From CAYRSS01 sp964426945 (GTDB taxonomy: Bacteria > Planctomycetota > Phycisphaerae > UBA1845): DNA of 64,000 nt. Below are positions 16,778-23,532 of the stretch, in pieces (position 1 is the stretch's first letter; each line of letters begins with the position of its first letter). The notes beneath the pieces were generated by a model. That model saw only the letters and a program-made list of their open reading frames with translations. It was not told where the DNA came from and searched no databases. The stretch lies in the NCBI GenBank assembly GCA_964426945.1, contig CAYRSS010000016.1, positions 24,159 through 88,158 of the forward strand, given 5' to 3'. The translations under genes and the position numbers were made by a program.

Positions 16778-17203
16778 ATGACGGCCGACATCACCATCCG
16801 CTCCATTCCTCACCGCGAGCCGTTTCTGTTTGTCGATGACATCGTCGAGCTGTCGGAGGATCGGATCGTCACGCGGAAGCGCGTCGACCCCGCGGCGGAC
16901 TTCTTCCGCGGCCACTATCCGCAGCGCCCGGTGATGCCGGGCGTGCTGCTTTGCGAGTGTGCACTGCAGGCGGGCGCGCTGCTGGTGGCGCACCGCCTCG
17001 GTCCCTACGGCGCCGACGGGCCCGTGCCGGTCGTCACGCGCATCGGCGACGCCCGCTTCAAGCGCATGGTGAATCCCGGCGACGTGCTCGATGTCGAGGT
17101 CCGCATCGACGAGGAGCTGGACGGCGCCTTCTTCATGACCGGCTGGGTGCGCGTGGCCGGCGAGCAGGCGGTGCGGCTGACCTTCGCGGTGAAAATGGCG
17201 TAG
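16778..17203 (+). CDS. FabZ-like 3-hydroxyacyl-ACP dehydratase
   Basis: The 141-residue hot-dog-fold protein should dehydrate 3-hydroxyacyl-ACP to enoyl-ACP. The catalytic pair is H46 in FFRGHYPQRPVMPG and E60 in VLLCECALQAGA. The IPHREPFLFVDDIVEL N-terminus is typical of FabZ. GGGGAGAGGGAG precedes the ATG at a usable distance. It follows the second CrtI gene by 36 bases. Confidence 0.9.
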   Translation: MTADITIRSIPHREPFLFVDDIVELSEDRIVTRKRVDPAADFFRGHYPQRPVMPGVLLCECALQAGALLVAHRLGPYGADGPVPVVTRIGDARFKRMVNPGDVLDVEVRIDEELDGAFFMTGWVRVAGEQAVRLTFAVKMA

Positions 17204-17224
17204 CGGTCCGGCAAGGCGGTCGTC

Positions 17225-17299
17225 GTGGCCCTGGCTTCCAGCCCGGGGTGATATCGCGGTGGCGGTCGTCCCGCATCACGGGCTGGAAGCCCGTGCCAC
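17225..17299. repeat. imperfect 26-bp inverted repeat (REP-like)
   Basis: Arms at 17225-17250 and 17274-17299 are reverse complements at 22 of 26 positions. Each arm has the internal near-palindrome GGGCTGGAAGCCC or its complement. The element occupies most of the 178-bp gap between the FabZ-like and FabI-like genes and could form a cruciform or a transcript hairpin. Confidence 0.7.
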
Positions 17300-17381
17300 G
17301 AGGCGGAACCACTCTCGGATTTTGCAGCGGATCACCACGCGGAACCGGCCATCTGCCGCAACGCGTATCGCGGCTTGGGAC

Positions 17382-18203
17382 ATGAGCTTCCTGAACGTCG
17401 AAGGCAAGTCGTTTCTCGTCACCGGCGTGGCCAATCGGCGCAGCGTCGCCTTTCACGTTGCGCAGACGCTGGAGGCGCACGGCGCCCGCGTGCTCTACAG
17501 CGTCCGGACCGAGGCGCGGCGCGAGAGTCTTGCGAAGCTGCTCGCGGGGCGCGACGTGTTCGTGTGCGACCTGACCGATGAGGCCGCCGTCGCGCGGCTG
17601 GCCGGCGACGTGGCGACGCGCCATCCGCGGCTTCACGGTCTGCTGCACTCGGTCGCGTTCGCCGACTACGAGGGCTTCTCGGGCAAGTTTCACGAGGTGT
17701 CTCAGGCTGCGTTCTGCCAGTGTGTGGCGGCAAGCTGTCACTCGCTGATCGCCCTGTCGAACGCCTTGAAAGACACGTTCGCCGAAAACGCCAGTGTCGT
17801 AACCATCTCCATCTCAACGACGCGCATGGCCGCCGAGAGTTACGGCTTCATGGCGCCGGCCAAGGCCGCGCTCGATTCGTCGGTGGTGTTTCTGGCGAAG
17901 TCGTTCAGCCGCTTCTCGCGCGTTCGCTTCAACGCGGTGTGCGCTGGGCTGCTCAAGACGAATTCCTCGGCGGGCATTCCGGGCTATCTGGACAACTATC
18001 TCTACGCCGAGCAAGTGATCCCGCGCAAGGCCGCCGTAACCACCGAAGAGGTCGCGGATGCGGCGGCGTTCCTGCTCAGCGAGCGGTCCGGCGGCATCAA
18101 CGGACAGGGCCTTGTGGTCGACGCGGGCATGTCGTGGAATTACTTCGACGCCGACGTCGTGCGCCACGTCACGCGGGCGGTGTGGCCCACGGATCCGTCA
18201 TGA
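17382..18203 (+). CDS. FabI-like enoyl-ACP reductase (short-chain dehydrogenase)
   Basis: The 273-residue protein matches FabI: N-terminal LVTGVANRRSVAFHVA (FabI has GVANNRSIA) and the catalytic Y154-x6-K161 in SYGFMAPAK, spaced as in FabI, with a C-terminal LSERSGGINGQGLVVDAG. The additional FabI tyrosine (Tyr146 in E. coli numbering) is isoleucine here, which may change substrate or make it a different reductase. An open frame reaches back to 17259, but the ATG at 17382 gives the FabI N-terminus and clears the inverted repeat. It overlaps the next gene by 4 bases. Confidence 0.87.
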   Translation: MSFLNVEGKSFLVTGVANRRSVAFHVAQTLEAHGARVLYSVRTEARRESLAKLLAGRDVFVCDLTDEAAVARLAGDVATRHPRLHGLLHSVAFADYEGFSGKFHEVSQAAFCQCVAASCHSLIALSNALKDTFAENASVVTISISTTRMAAESYGFMAPAKAALDSSVVFLAKSFSRFSRVRFNAVCAGLLKTNSSAGIPGYLDNYLYAEQVIPRKAAVTTEEVADAAAFLLSERSGGINGQGLVVDAGMSWNYFDADVVRHVTRAVWPTDPS

Positions 18204-18784
18204 TCCTCCGCCCCAGGCTGGTGCGGTTGGCGCTGGCCGGTGTGCCGTGCGGCGCGGCCCGCGTGCGACGCCGGAGTGCCGAGGCGCGGCGCGTGCTCGA
18301 CCTGTGTGCCGCCGAGGGCGGCGCACCCGTCGGTGAGTGGTCCCAGGACTCGGAGGGGCGGCCGCTGCCCCGGGCCGGCTGGTACTGGTCCATCGCCCAC
18401 CGCGGGCAGTACGCCGCGGCCGTGGTGTCGCCGCGGCCCGTCGGCATCGACGTGGAGATCCTGAGACCCCGGCCGGAGGAGGCCTTCGCCGAAACCGGCC
18501 ATGCCGAGGAATGGGCCCTGCTGGGCGGGGCTGCGCCCGGCGCGTTCTTCAGGTTGTGGACGGCGAAGGAGGCCGTGCTGAAGCTCCGCGGCGTGGGCAT
18601 GGCGGGCTGGGATCGGTGTCGCGTGAAGTCGGCGCTAAGCCTGTCGCGGCTCATCGTCAGTTTCGACGGCATCGAGTATGACGTGAACCAGGTTTCGCTC
18701 CACGACGCGATGGCCGCCGTCGCCTGCGAGGTGGAGGCGAATGCAGACGTATCATGGGCGGTGACGGACGCGCAGCGCGATTGA
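18200..18784 (+). CDS. Sfp-type 4'-phosphopantetheinyl transferase
   Basis: The 194-residue protein transfers phosphopantetheine from CoA to a carrier-protein serine. It has the magnesium-binding GIDVEIL motif (D84, E86) and the WTAKEAVLK motif (W120, K123, E124). SIAHRGQYAAAVV corresponds to the family's His/Ala-Val region. The ATG overlaps the reductase stop (ATGA at 18200-18203). Its position suggests that it activates the cluster's own ACP at 13432. At 194 residues it is slightly short for the Sfp type. Confidence 0.88.
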   Translation: MILRPRLVRLALAGVPCGAARVRRRSAEARRVLDLCAAEGGAPVGEWSQDSEGRPLPRAGWYWSIAHRGQYAAAVVSPRPVGIDVEILRPRPEEAFAETGHAEEWALLGGAAPGAFFRLWTAKEAVLKLRGVGMAGWDRCRVKSALSLSRLIVSFDGIEYDVNQVSLHDAMAAVACEVEANADVSWAVTDAQRD

Positions 18785-18819
18785 TCGACAATGCGTGTGC
18801 ATCGCGGGAGGGGAAGGCC

Positions 18820-20394
18820 ATGAGGAAGCGGTTGCTGACGGTTGTCGGACTGGTATCGCTGGCGTTGTGGACGTGGACGCCTGTGGCGGCGGCCGCGGAG
18901 CCGACTCACGCCACCGGCGTGGTGTACAACGATCGCAACCGCAACGGCGCCCGTGACGATGGTGAAGAGGGGCTGGCGAACATCGGCGTGTCGAACCAGC
19001 GCGAGGTGGTGCGCACCGATGCGGATGGCCGGTGGAAGCTGCCCTGCGGCGACGACACGATATTCTTCGTCATCAAGCCGCGCGGGTGGATGACGCCGGT
19101 GGATGCCGAGCGGATGCTGCCGCGGTTCTATTACATCCACAAGCCGGCGGGTTCGCTGCCGTCGAAATTTCCCGGCGTGGCGCCGACCGGCCCGCTGCCC
19201 GCGTCGATCGACTTTCCGCTGCACCGGCAGGAAGAGCCGGACCGCTTCCAGGTGATCGTCTTCGGCGACACACAGCCGCGCAACCACGAAGAAGTCGAGT
19301 ACATGGCCCGCGACATCATCCCCGAACTCGTCGGCCGGCCGGCGGCGTTCGGGGCCACGCTGGGCGACATCGTGTTCGACAATCTCGCCGTCTACGATCA
19401 TCACAATCGCACCGTCGCGCTCATCGGCGTGCCTTGGTACAACGTGCTGGGCAACCACGATATGAACTTCGACGCGCGCATCGACCAGCATTCGAACGAG
19501 ACGTTCGAAGCGACCTTTGGCCCCAGCTACTACTCGTTCGACTACGGCCCGACCCACTTCATCGTGCTCGACGACGTCGTGTGGACCTGGCCGCTGACTG
19601 AGCCGAAAGGCGGCTATCACGGCGAATTCGGCGAGAAGCAGCTTGAATTCGTGAAGAACGATCTGGCGCTGGTGCCCGAGGACCGGCTCGTCGTGCTGAT
19701 GATGCATATTCCGCTGTGGGGCGTACAGGATCGACAGGGGCTCTATCGCCTGATCGAGAACCGCCCCTACACGCTGTCGATGGCGGCCCACACGCATACG
19801 CAGGAGCATCGCTTCATCGGCTCGGAGGACGGCTGGCGCGGCGCTGAGCCGCATCATCACTTCGTCAACGTGACCGTCTGCGGAAGCTGGTGGTCGGGGA
19901 TGCCCGACGAGTTCGGCGTCCCCCATGCGATGACCAGCGACGGCGTGCCCAACGGCTACTCAATCGTCACCTTCGACGGCCACAAGGCGTCGATCGTCTA
20001 CAAGGCCGCCGGGCGACCGTCGGACTTCCAGCTCAGCATCCACGCCCCCGACACGATTGACGCGGCGAAGTCCGGCGAGACGGAGGTCGTGGTCAACGTG
20101 TTTGCGGGCTCGGTGAAGTCCGTGGTCGAGATGCGACTCGGCGAGTCGGGCGCGTGGACGCGCCTGGAACGCGTCGATCGCCCCGATCCGTTCATGGCGG
20201 CCGTCAAGGCGATGGAGGAGAAGTTCGACCAGAAGCTGCCCGGGCGCATGACGCCGAAGCTCGCGAACTCGACGCACTTGTGGGCCGGGCGCCTGCCGGA
20301 AGGGGTGAAGCCGGGCGTCACGATGATCCACGTCCGCACGACGGACATGTACGGGCAGAACTACCTCGCCAGCCGTGTGATTCGCGTGAAGTAG
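18820..20394 (+). CDS. secreted calcineurin-like metallophosphoesterase
   Basis: The 524-residue protein has a signal peptide (about residues 1-27, ending PVAAAAEP). A SdrD/MetallophosN-type domain, GVVYNDRNRNGARDDGEEG, follows. The phosphoesterase core has VIVFGDTQPRNH, LGDIVFDN, VLGNHDMNFDA, MMHIPL and AAHTHTQEH, which supply the dinuclear metal ligands. A C-terminal MetallophosC-type region follows. It is exported and probably cleaves phosphoester bonds outside the cytoplasm. A GGGAGGGGAAGG run directly upstream supports the ATG at 18820 rather than the frame start at 18754. It may be outside the lipid cluster functionally. Confidence 0.88.
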   Translation: MRKRLLTVVGLVSLALWTWTPVAAAAEPTHATGVVYNDRNRNGARDDGEEGLANIGVSNQREVVRTDADGRWKLPCGDDTIFFVIKPRGWMTPVDAERMLPRFYYIHKPAGSLPSKFPGVAPTGPLPASIDFPLHRQEEPDRFQVIVFGDTQPRNHEEVEYMARDIIPELVGRPAAFGATLGDIVFDNLAVYDHHNRTVALIGVPWYNVLGNHDMNFDARIDQHSNETFEATFGPSYYSFDYGPTHFIVLDDVVWTWPLTEPKGGYHGEFGEKQLEFVKNDLALVPEDRLVVLMMHIPLWGVQDRQGLYRLIENRPYTLSMAAHTHTQEHRFIGSEDGWRGAEPHHHFVNVTVCGSWWSGMPDEFGVPHAMTSDGVPNGYSIVTFDGHKASIVYKAAGRPSDFQLSIHAPDTIDAAKSGETEVVVNVFAGSVKSVVEMRLGESGAWTRLERVDRPDPFMAAVKAMEEKFDQKLPGRMTPKLANSTHLWAGRLPEGVKPGVTMIHVRTTDMYGQNYLASRVIRVK

Positions 20395-20427
20395 CCGGCG
20401 AGCCGGCCGGCCGCGATCGGGTTCAGG

Positions 20428-20712
20428 TCACTGGGAGTGCGACGCCGGGGCGAGGCGGGCGATGGTCGTGCTGTCGTCCACCACGAGGCTGGTCACCTCG
20501 CCGTCGACCTTGCGAAGGGTGAGCCGCTTCAGCCAGAGCCTGTCGTGGCGGCCGTGGGCGTACCAGCTTCCGGTCGGCCTCTCCTGCCAGCTTTCCACCA
20601 CGCCGACGATCTCGATCTCGATCGCCCCCTCGCGGCGCATGACGGTTTGGCGCACGCACACCGGCGTGCCGGGGGGAAAGGTGCTTTCGATAAGCGACAG
20701 GTCAGTCGACAC
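20428..20712 (-). CDS. small conserved-looking protein, unknown function
   Basis: The 94-residue product starts VSTDLSLIESTFPPGTPVCV and continues with a beta-rich core (IEIEIVGVVESWQERPTGSW, RLWLKRLTLRK). The GTG at 20712 is preceded by AAGGAG with 6-base spacing, which is strong evidence for a real gene and this start; a longer frame to 20808 overlaps the neighbouring gene. No family is recognised. The strand pattern would suit a small beta-barrel or PilZ-like domain, but no diagnostic motif is present. Confidence 0.7.
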   Translation of the reverse strand: MSTDLSLIESTFPPGTPVCVRQTVMRREGAIEIEIVGVVESWQERPTGSWYAHGRHDRLWLKRLTLRKVDGEVTSLVVDDSTTIARLAPASHSQ

Positions 20713-20788
20713 GCGAGGCTCCTTCGTCGGCGGGTGCCTTCCGCCCGACGGCTGAACCGGACTCCATACTCGCCCGGCGGCTGGCGAG

Positions 20789-21475
20789 TCAAGCGGGGCA
20801 GGCCGCACGCGCGAACGAAGCCAGGTCCGCGAAGGTGGCGATCACCCCGGCGGGCGGCGTGGCGCGCTCGGCCCGGCGGTTGATCCACACACAGGGGATG
20901 CCCAGGGCGGTGCAGGGAACTGCGTCGTGGAAGAGGCTTTGGGCGACGTGCAGCACTTCGCCGGCGCGGGCATGACGCTTGAGCATCCGGTCGAAGTGGG
21001 CGTGCGCCGGCTTATAGGACTGCACGTCTTCGGCGGTGACCGCGAACGAAGGGGTCGCAGGGAACTGCACGACGGAGGCCGCGAGAAGGTCGCGGTCGAT
21101 GTTCGAGAGAATCCCCAGGCGAAAGCGCTGCGCCAGCTGTGTCAGCGCGGCGCCGGTGTCGGCGAAAGGCTTCCAGGCGGGCAGCTCCACGGGCACGCGC
21201 CGGGCCTCTGCTTCGGAGAGAGTCAGTCCGAAACGTGCGGCCGTGCGCCTCGCCGCCTCGGCGAGCACGGCGCGATAAGGCTGATAGGCGCCTGCCTCCA
21301 CGGCCGCCTCTTCTTCCATGTAGGCGGTGAATGCTTCGGCAGCACGTTCCGGCGGCAGGGATGCAAAGACCCTCGCGAGGGAGGCGCGCATGCCGCTCTC
21401 CCAGTCGATCAGCGTGCCGTAGCAGTCAAAGGTAAGGGTCGTGATCCGCGGGAGTGTCGCGTCGAGGGTGGTCAT
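20789..21475 (-). CDS. HAD-superfamily hydrolase, haloacid dehalogenase type II-like
   Basis: The 228-residue protein has HAD motif I TFDCYGTLIDWESG (nucleophile D17), motif II LGILSNIDRD, the lysine in VQSYKPAHAHFD and motif IV SLFHDAVPCTALG. FDCYGTLIDWE is typical of 2-haloacid dehalogenase-type members, which act on halo acids or small phosphates. The acidic motif IV is partly changed (HVAQSLFHD). It starts 14 bases after the stop of the FabZ-like gene at 21490 and is likely in one transcript with it. Confidence 0.85.
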   Translation of the reverse strand: MTTLDATLPRITTLTFDCYGTLIDWESGMRASLARVFASLPPERAAEAFTAYMEEEAAVEAGAYQPYRAVLAEAARRTAARFGLTLSEAEARRVPVELPAWKPFADTGAALTQLAQRFRLGILSNIDRDLLAASVVQFPATPSFAVTAEDVQSYKPAHAHFDRMLKRHARAGEVLHVAQSLFHDAVPCTALGIPCVWINRRAERATPPAGVIATFADLASFARAACPA

Positions 21476-21489
21476 GGCGGCGTGGCGGG

Positions 21490-21966
21490 CTACATCCGCA
21501 TCCCCGTGATGCCGGCCTCGAAGACCATGCGGCCGCTGACGACCCCCTGCGTTTCGGCGAGGAACCGCCGGGCGCGGTTTTCCGTGATGCGGCAGCAGAG
21601 GTAGAGCTTGGCCGGGGGGATCACGGCGTCGCGGAACTTGCAGGCGTCCACCCCGCCGAAGCCGACGAACGACTCGCGGTCTCCCGACATCAGCTTGACG
21701 AGGACCGCGGCCGATTGCGCCGCCATTTCGAGCATGAGCACGCCGGGCAGGAGTGGGCGGCCGGGGACGTGGCCCCGGACCCACCAGTCGTCGGTGGTGA
21801 CGTTGGCAAAGCTGACGAGGGTCATGCTGTCGGGGTCGTAGTGGCAGACGCCCGAGAGCAGCATGAATTCGTAGCGGTGAGGAATGATGTCGTAGATCTG
21901 CTCCCGGGAAAGGTGGACCTTCCCCGTGTCGACCGTTGAGGGATCGATGAGCAGCGGCGGCGGCAT
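21490..21966 (-). CDS. second FabZ-like 3-hydroxyacyl-ACP dehydratase
   Basis: The 158-residue hot-dog protein has the IPHRYEFMLLSGV N-terminus of FabZ, H66 in WWVRGHVPGRPLLPG and E80 in VLMLEMAAQSAA. It differs clearly from the FabZ-like protein at 16778, being longer at both ends. An upstream in-frame GTG at 21978 is possible. It may be the housekeeping dehydratase, or act on another chain length in the nearby lipid pathway. Confidence 0.87.
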   Translation of the reverse strand: MPPPLLIDPSTVDTGKVHLSREQIYDIIPHRYEFMLLSGVCHYDPDSMTLVSFANVTTDDWWVRGHVPGRPLLPGVLMLEMAAQSAAVLVKLMSGDRESFVGFGGVDACKFRDAVIPPAKLYLCCRITENRARRFLAETQGVVSGRMVFEAGITGMRM

Positions 21967-22077
21967 CAGTCCGTGCACCCTTGGACGGGAGATCTGAGGG
22001 ACGAGCCCGCGGGACGGGTCTCCGCCCGCCTCGCAGCGCCGGGCGCCGAAGATCGCCCGGCGAAACGGAAGGCCCTA

Positions 22078-22296
22078 TCAGGCCCCGTCAGTCGATCGAA
22101 CCTCGAGAATCTTCTTCCGCAGGTTCTGGGCGGAGTCCTTGATCTCCTGCATCGACTTGCGGACGCGCGTGCCGGCGGCCTTGTTTCCGCCAGCGGCCTT
22201 GGCGACGTCCTCCGAAGCCTGCTCCACCAGTTCCTTGAGGTGCTCGTATTCCTGCAGGACGCTTGACCGACGAACTTGATCATCCACGAGAGTCAT
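22078..22296 (-). CDS. short Hc1/histone H1-like nucleoprotein
   Basis: The 72-residue protein has the conserved core of the Hc1-like family: YEHLKELVEQASEDVAKAA followed by GGNKAAGTRVRKSMQEIKD and LRKKILEVR. It lacks the long lysine/alanine-rich tail of chlamydial Hc1, as do the short versions found in planctomycetes and Bacteroidetes. It probably binds DNA. It is upstream of, and oriented with, the FabZ/HAD pair, separated from it by 111 bases. Confidence 0.75.
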   Translation of the reverse strand: MTLVDDQVRRSSVLQEYEHLKELVEQASEDVAKAAGGNKAAGTRVRKSMQEIKDSAQNLRKKILEVRSTDGA

Positions 22297-22705
22297 GACG
22301 CTCCTGAATCCTGGACACCACAGGGCACGGTTCGACAGGCCCGTCCTGCCGGCCGCGACCCCCATCCTATCGGCACAAATCGCGTTTGCGCCTCAGAAAA
22401 CCGCGATCCTCCATGGCATTTTATCGGACGCCCGCCACGGGGGCCAGGATCACACGAGGGGCGGGGGTCGGCGCTATCCTATTGTAACCTATGAATCCAC
22501 AAAGTGTTGCGAACAGCCGAAGGAATTGGCGGAGTCCTGGTAAATTGGGTAGTTTGTGCAGAATCCGCGGACGCTTCGCCGAACGGCGCGGTGCGCGGCA
22601 GGGCCGTCGCCTGGGGCGGGCGGACGGGCTTGACGGGTCGATCGAGGCCCGAGGAAACGCTCCAGAATCGCGGCTGCGGGGGCGTGCGGGGCGGGTCGAC
22701 GCAGC
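22297..22705. other. intergenic stretch without a gene
   Basis: Between the Hc1-like gene and the tRNA-Ala promoter no open frame with protein-like composition was found. A locally AT-richer stretch near 22480-22560 may hold the promoter of the minus-strand Hc1-like gene or an unrecognised RNA. No clear box was found. Confidence 0.5.
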
Positions 22706-22733
22706 TTGACGGCGCGCGACCCCGTGGTAAGCT
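22706..22733 (+). promoter_or_regulatory. promoter of tRNA-Ala
   Basis: TTGACG at 22706-22711 and TAAGCT at 22728-22733 are 16 bases apart and end 16 bases before the mature tRNA, a good sigma-70-type arrangement. Confidence 0.6.
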
Positions 22734-22749
22734 CCCTCAGCTTGTCTGC

Positions 22750-22822
<73 letters not shown>

Positions 22823-23001
22823 TTCTCCGCAAGTTCTGATTATTTCCCCACTTAGCGACGTTTGCTGGCGCCCGGTCTGCGCCCCCTGTGCAGTCTCAGA
22901 TACGCCCGTCCCCTTGGGGCTATGCCTGGTCTGGCAGGCGCCAGGGGCGGACTGCGCTTCTGGTTCGGGGCGTGCCGCGGCGCGCCTGTCGGGAGACAGC
23001 C

Positions 23002-23517
23002 ATGATCCGTCGCATTCTCATGGGCCGGCTCGACGCGCTGGAGCGCGAGCTGGGCGTATCAGTCGATTACCTTCGACACATCCTGCGGACCTCGTTCCGC
23101 TGTTTCCGTACCTTTTTGCGGATCCTGCCGATCGCAACGTGCCGGCGTCGGCTGCCGGTGGAGGCGTGTCACGTCGCCCGCCTCGTCGCCACGCGGCACG
23201 CCGACTGCGGCACGTGCCTCCAGATCGCCGTGAACCAGGCCAGGAAGGAGGGCGTCGCCCCGGACACGATCAGAGCGGTAGTTGCGGGTCAGCCGGACCG
23301 GTTGTCGCCCGAGCTCGCAGAGGTGTACGCGTTTACGCACGGGGTCGTCTCGGCCTCGGGCGAGGAAAACAGCGTGCGCGAGTCGCTTCGCACCCGGTAT
23401 GGCGAGGAGGCGCTGATCGAGTTGGCGATGACCATCGCTTCGTGCCCGTTCTTTCCGCGGGTGAAGCGCGCGCTGGGCTATGCGGTGTCCTGCTCTCGGG
23501 TGGAGGTGACGGTTTGA
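23002..23517 (+). CDS. AhpD-like / carboxymuconolactone decarboxylase-family protein
   Basis: The 171-residue helical protein contains the redox-type CxxC in RHADCGTCLQIAVN (cysteines about residues 74 and 77), as in AhpD-type alkylhydroperoxidases. Downstream are EVYAFTHGVV and the ELAMTIASCPFFPRVKRALG helix of the family. GGGAG at 22991-22995, about 6 bases before the ATG at 23002, fixes the start. It probably acts in peroxide or disulfide chemistry. It is convergent with the glycosyltransferase gene, with a gap of 15 bases. Confidence 0.8.
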   Translation: MIRRILMGRLDALERELGVSVDYLRHILRTSFRCFRTFLRILPIATCRRRLPVEACHVARLVATRHADCGTCLQIAVNQARKEGVAPDTIRAVVAGQPDRLSPELAEVYAFTHGVVSASGEENSVRESLRTRYGEEALIELAMTIASCPFFPRVKRALGYAVSCSRVEVTV

Positions 23518-23532
23518 TGCGTCGTCTCGGCT

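Noticed and set aside
18169..19926. 585-residue minus-strand frame
   Set aside because: It lies antisense to the phosphopantetheinyl transferase and the phosphoesterase, both well supported.
18820..20394. Secreted phosphoesterase as a member of the lipid cluster
   Set aside because: It has its own ribosome site, an export signal and no obvious role in acyl chemistry, so adjacency alone is not enough.
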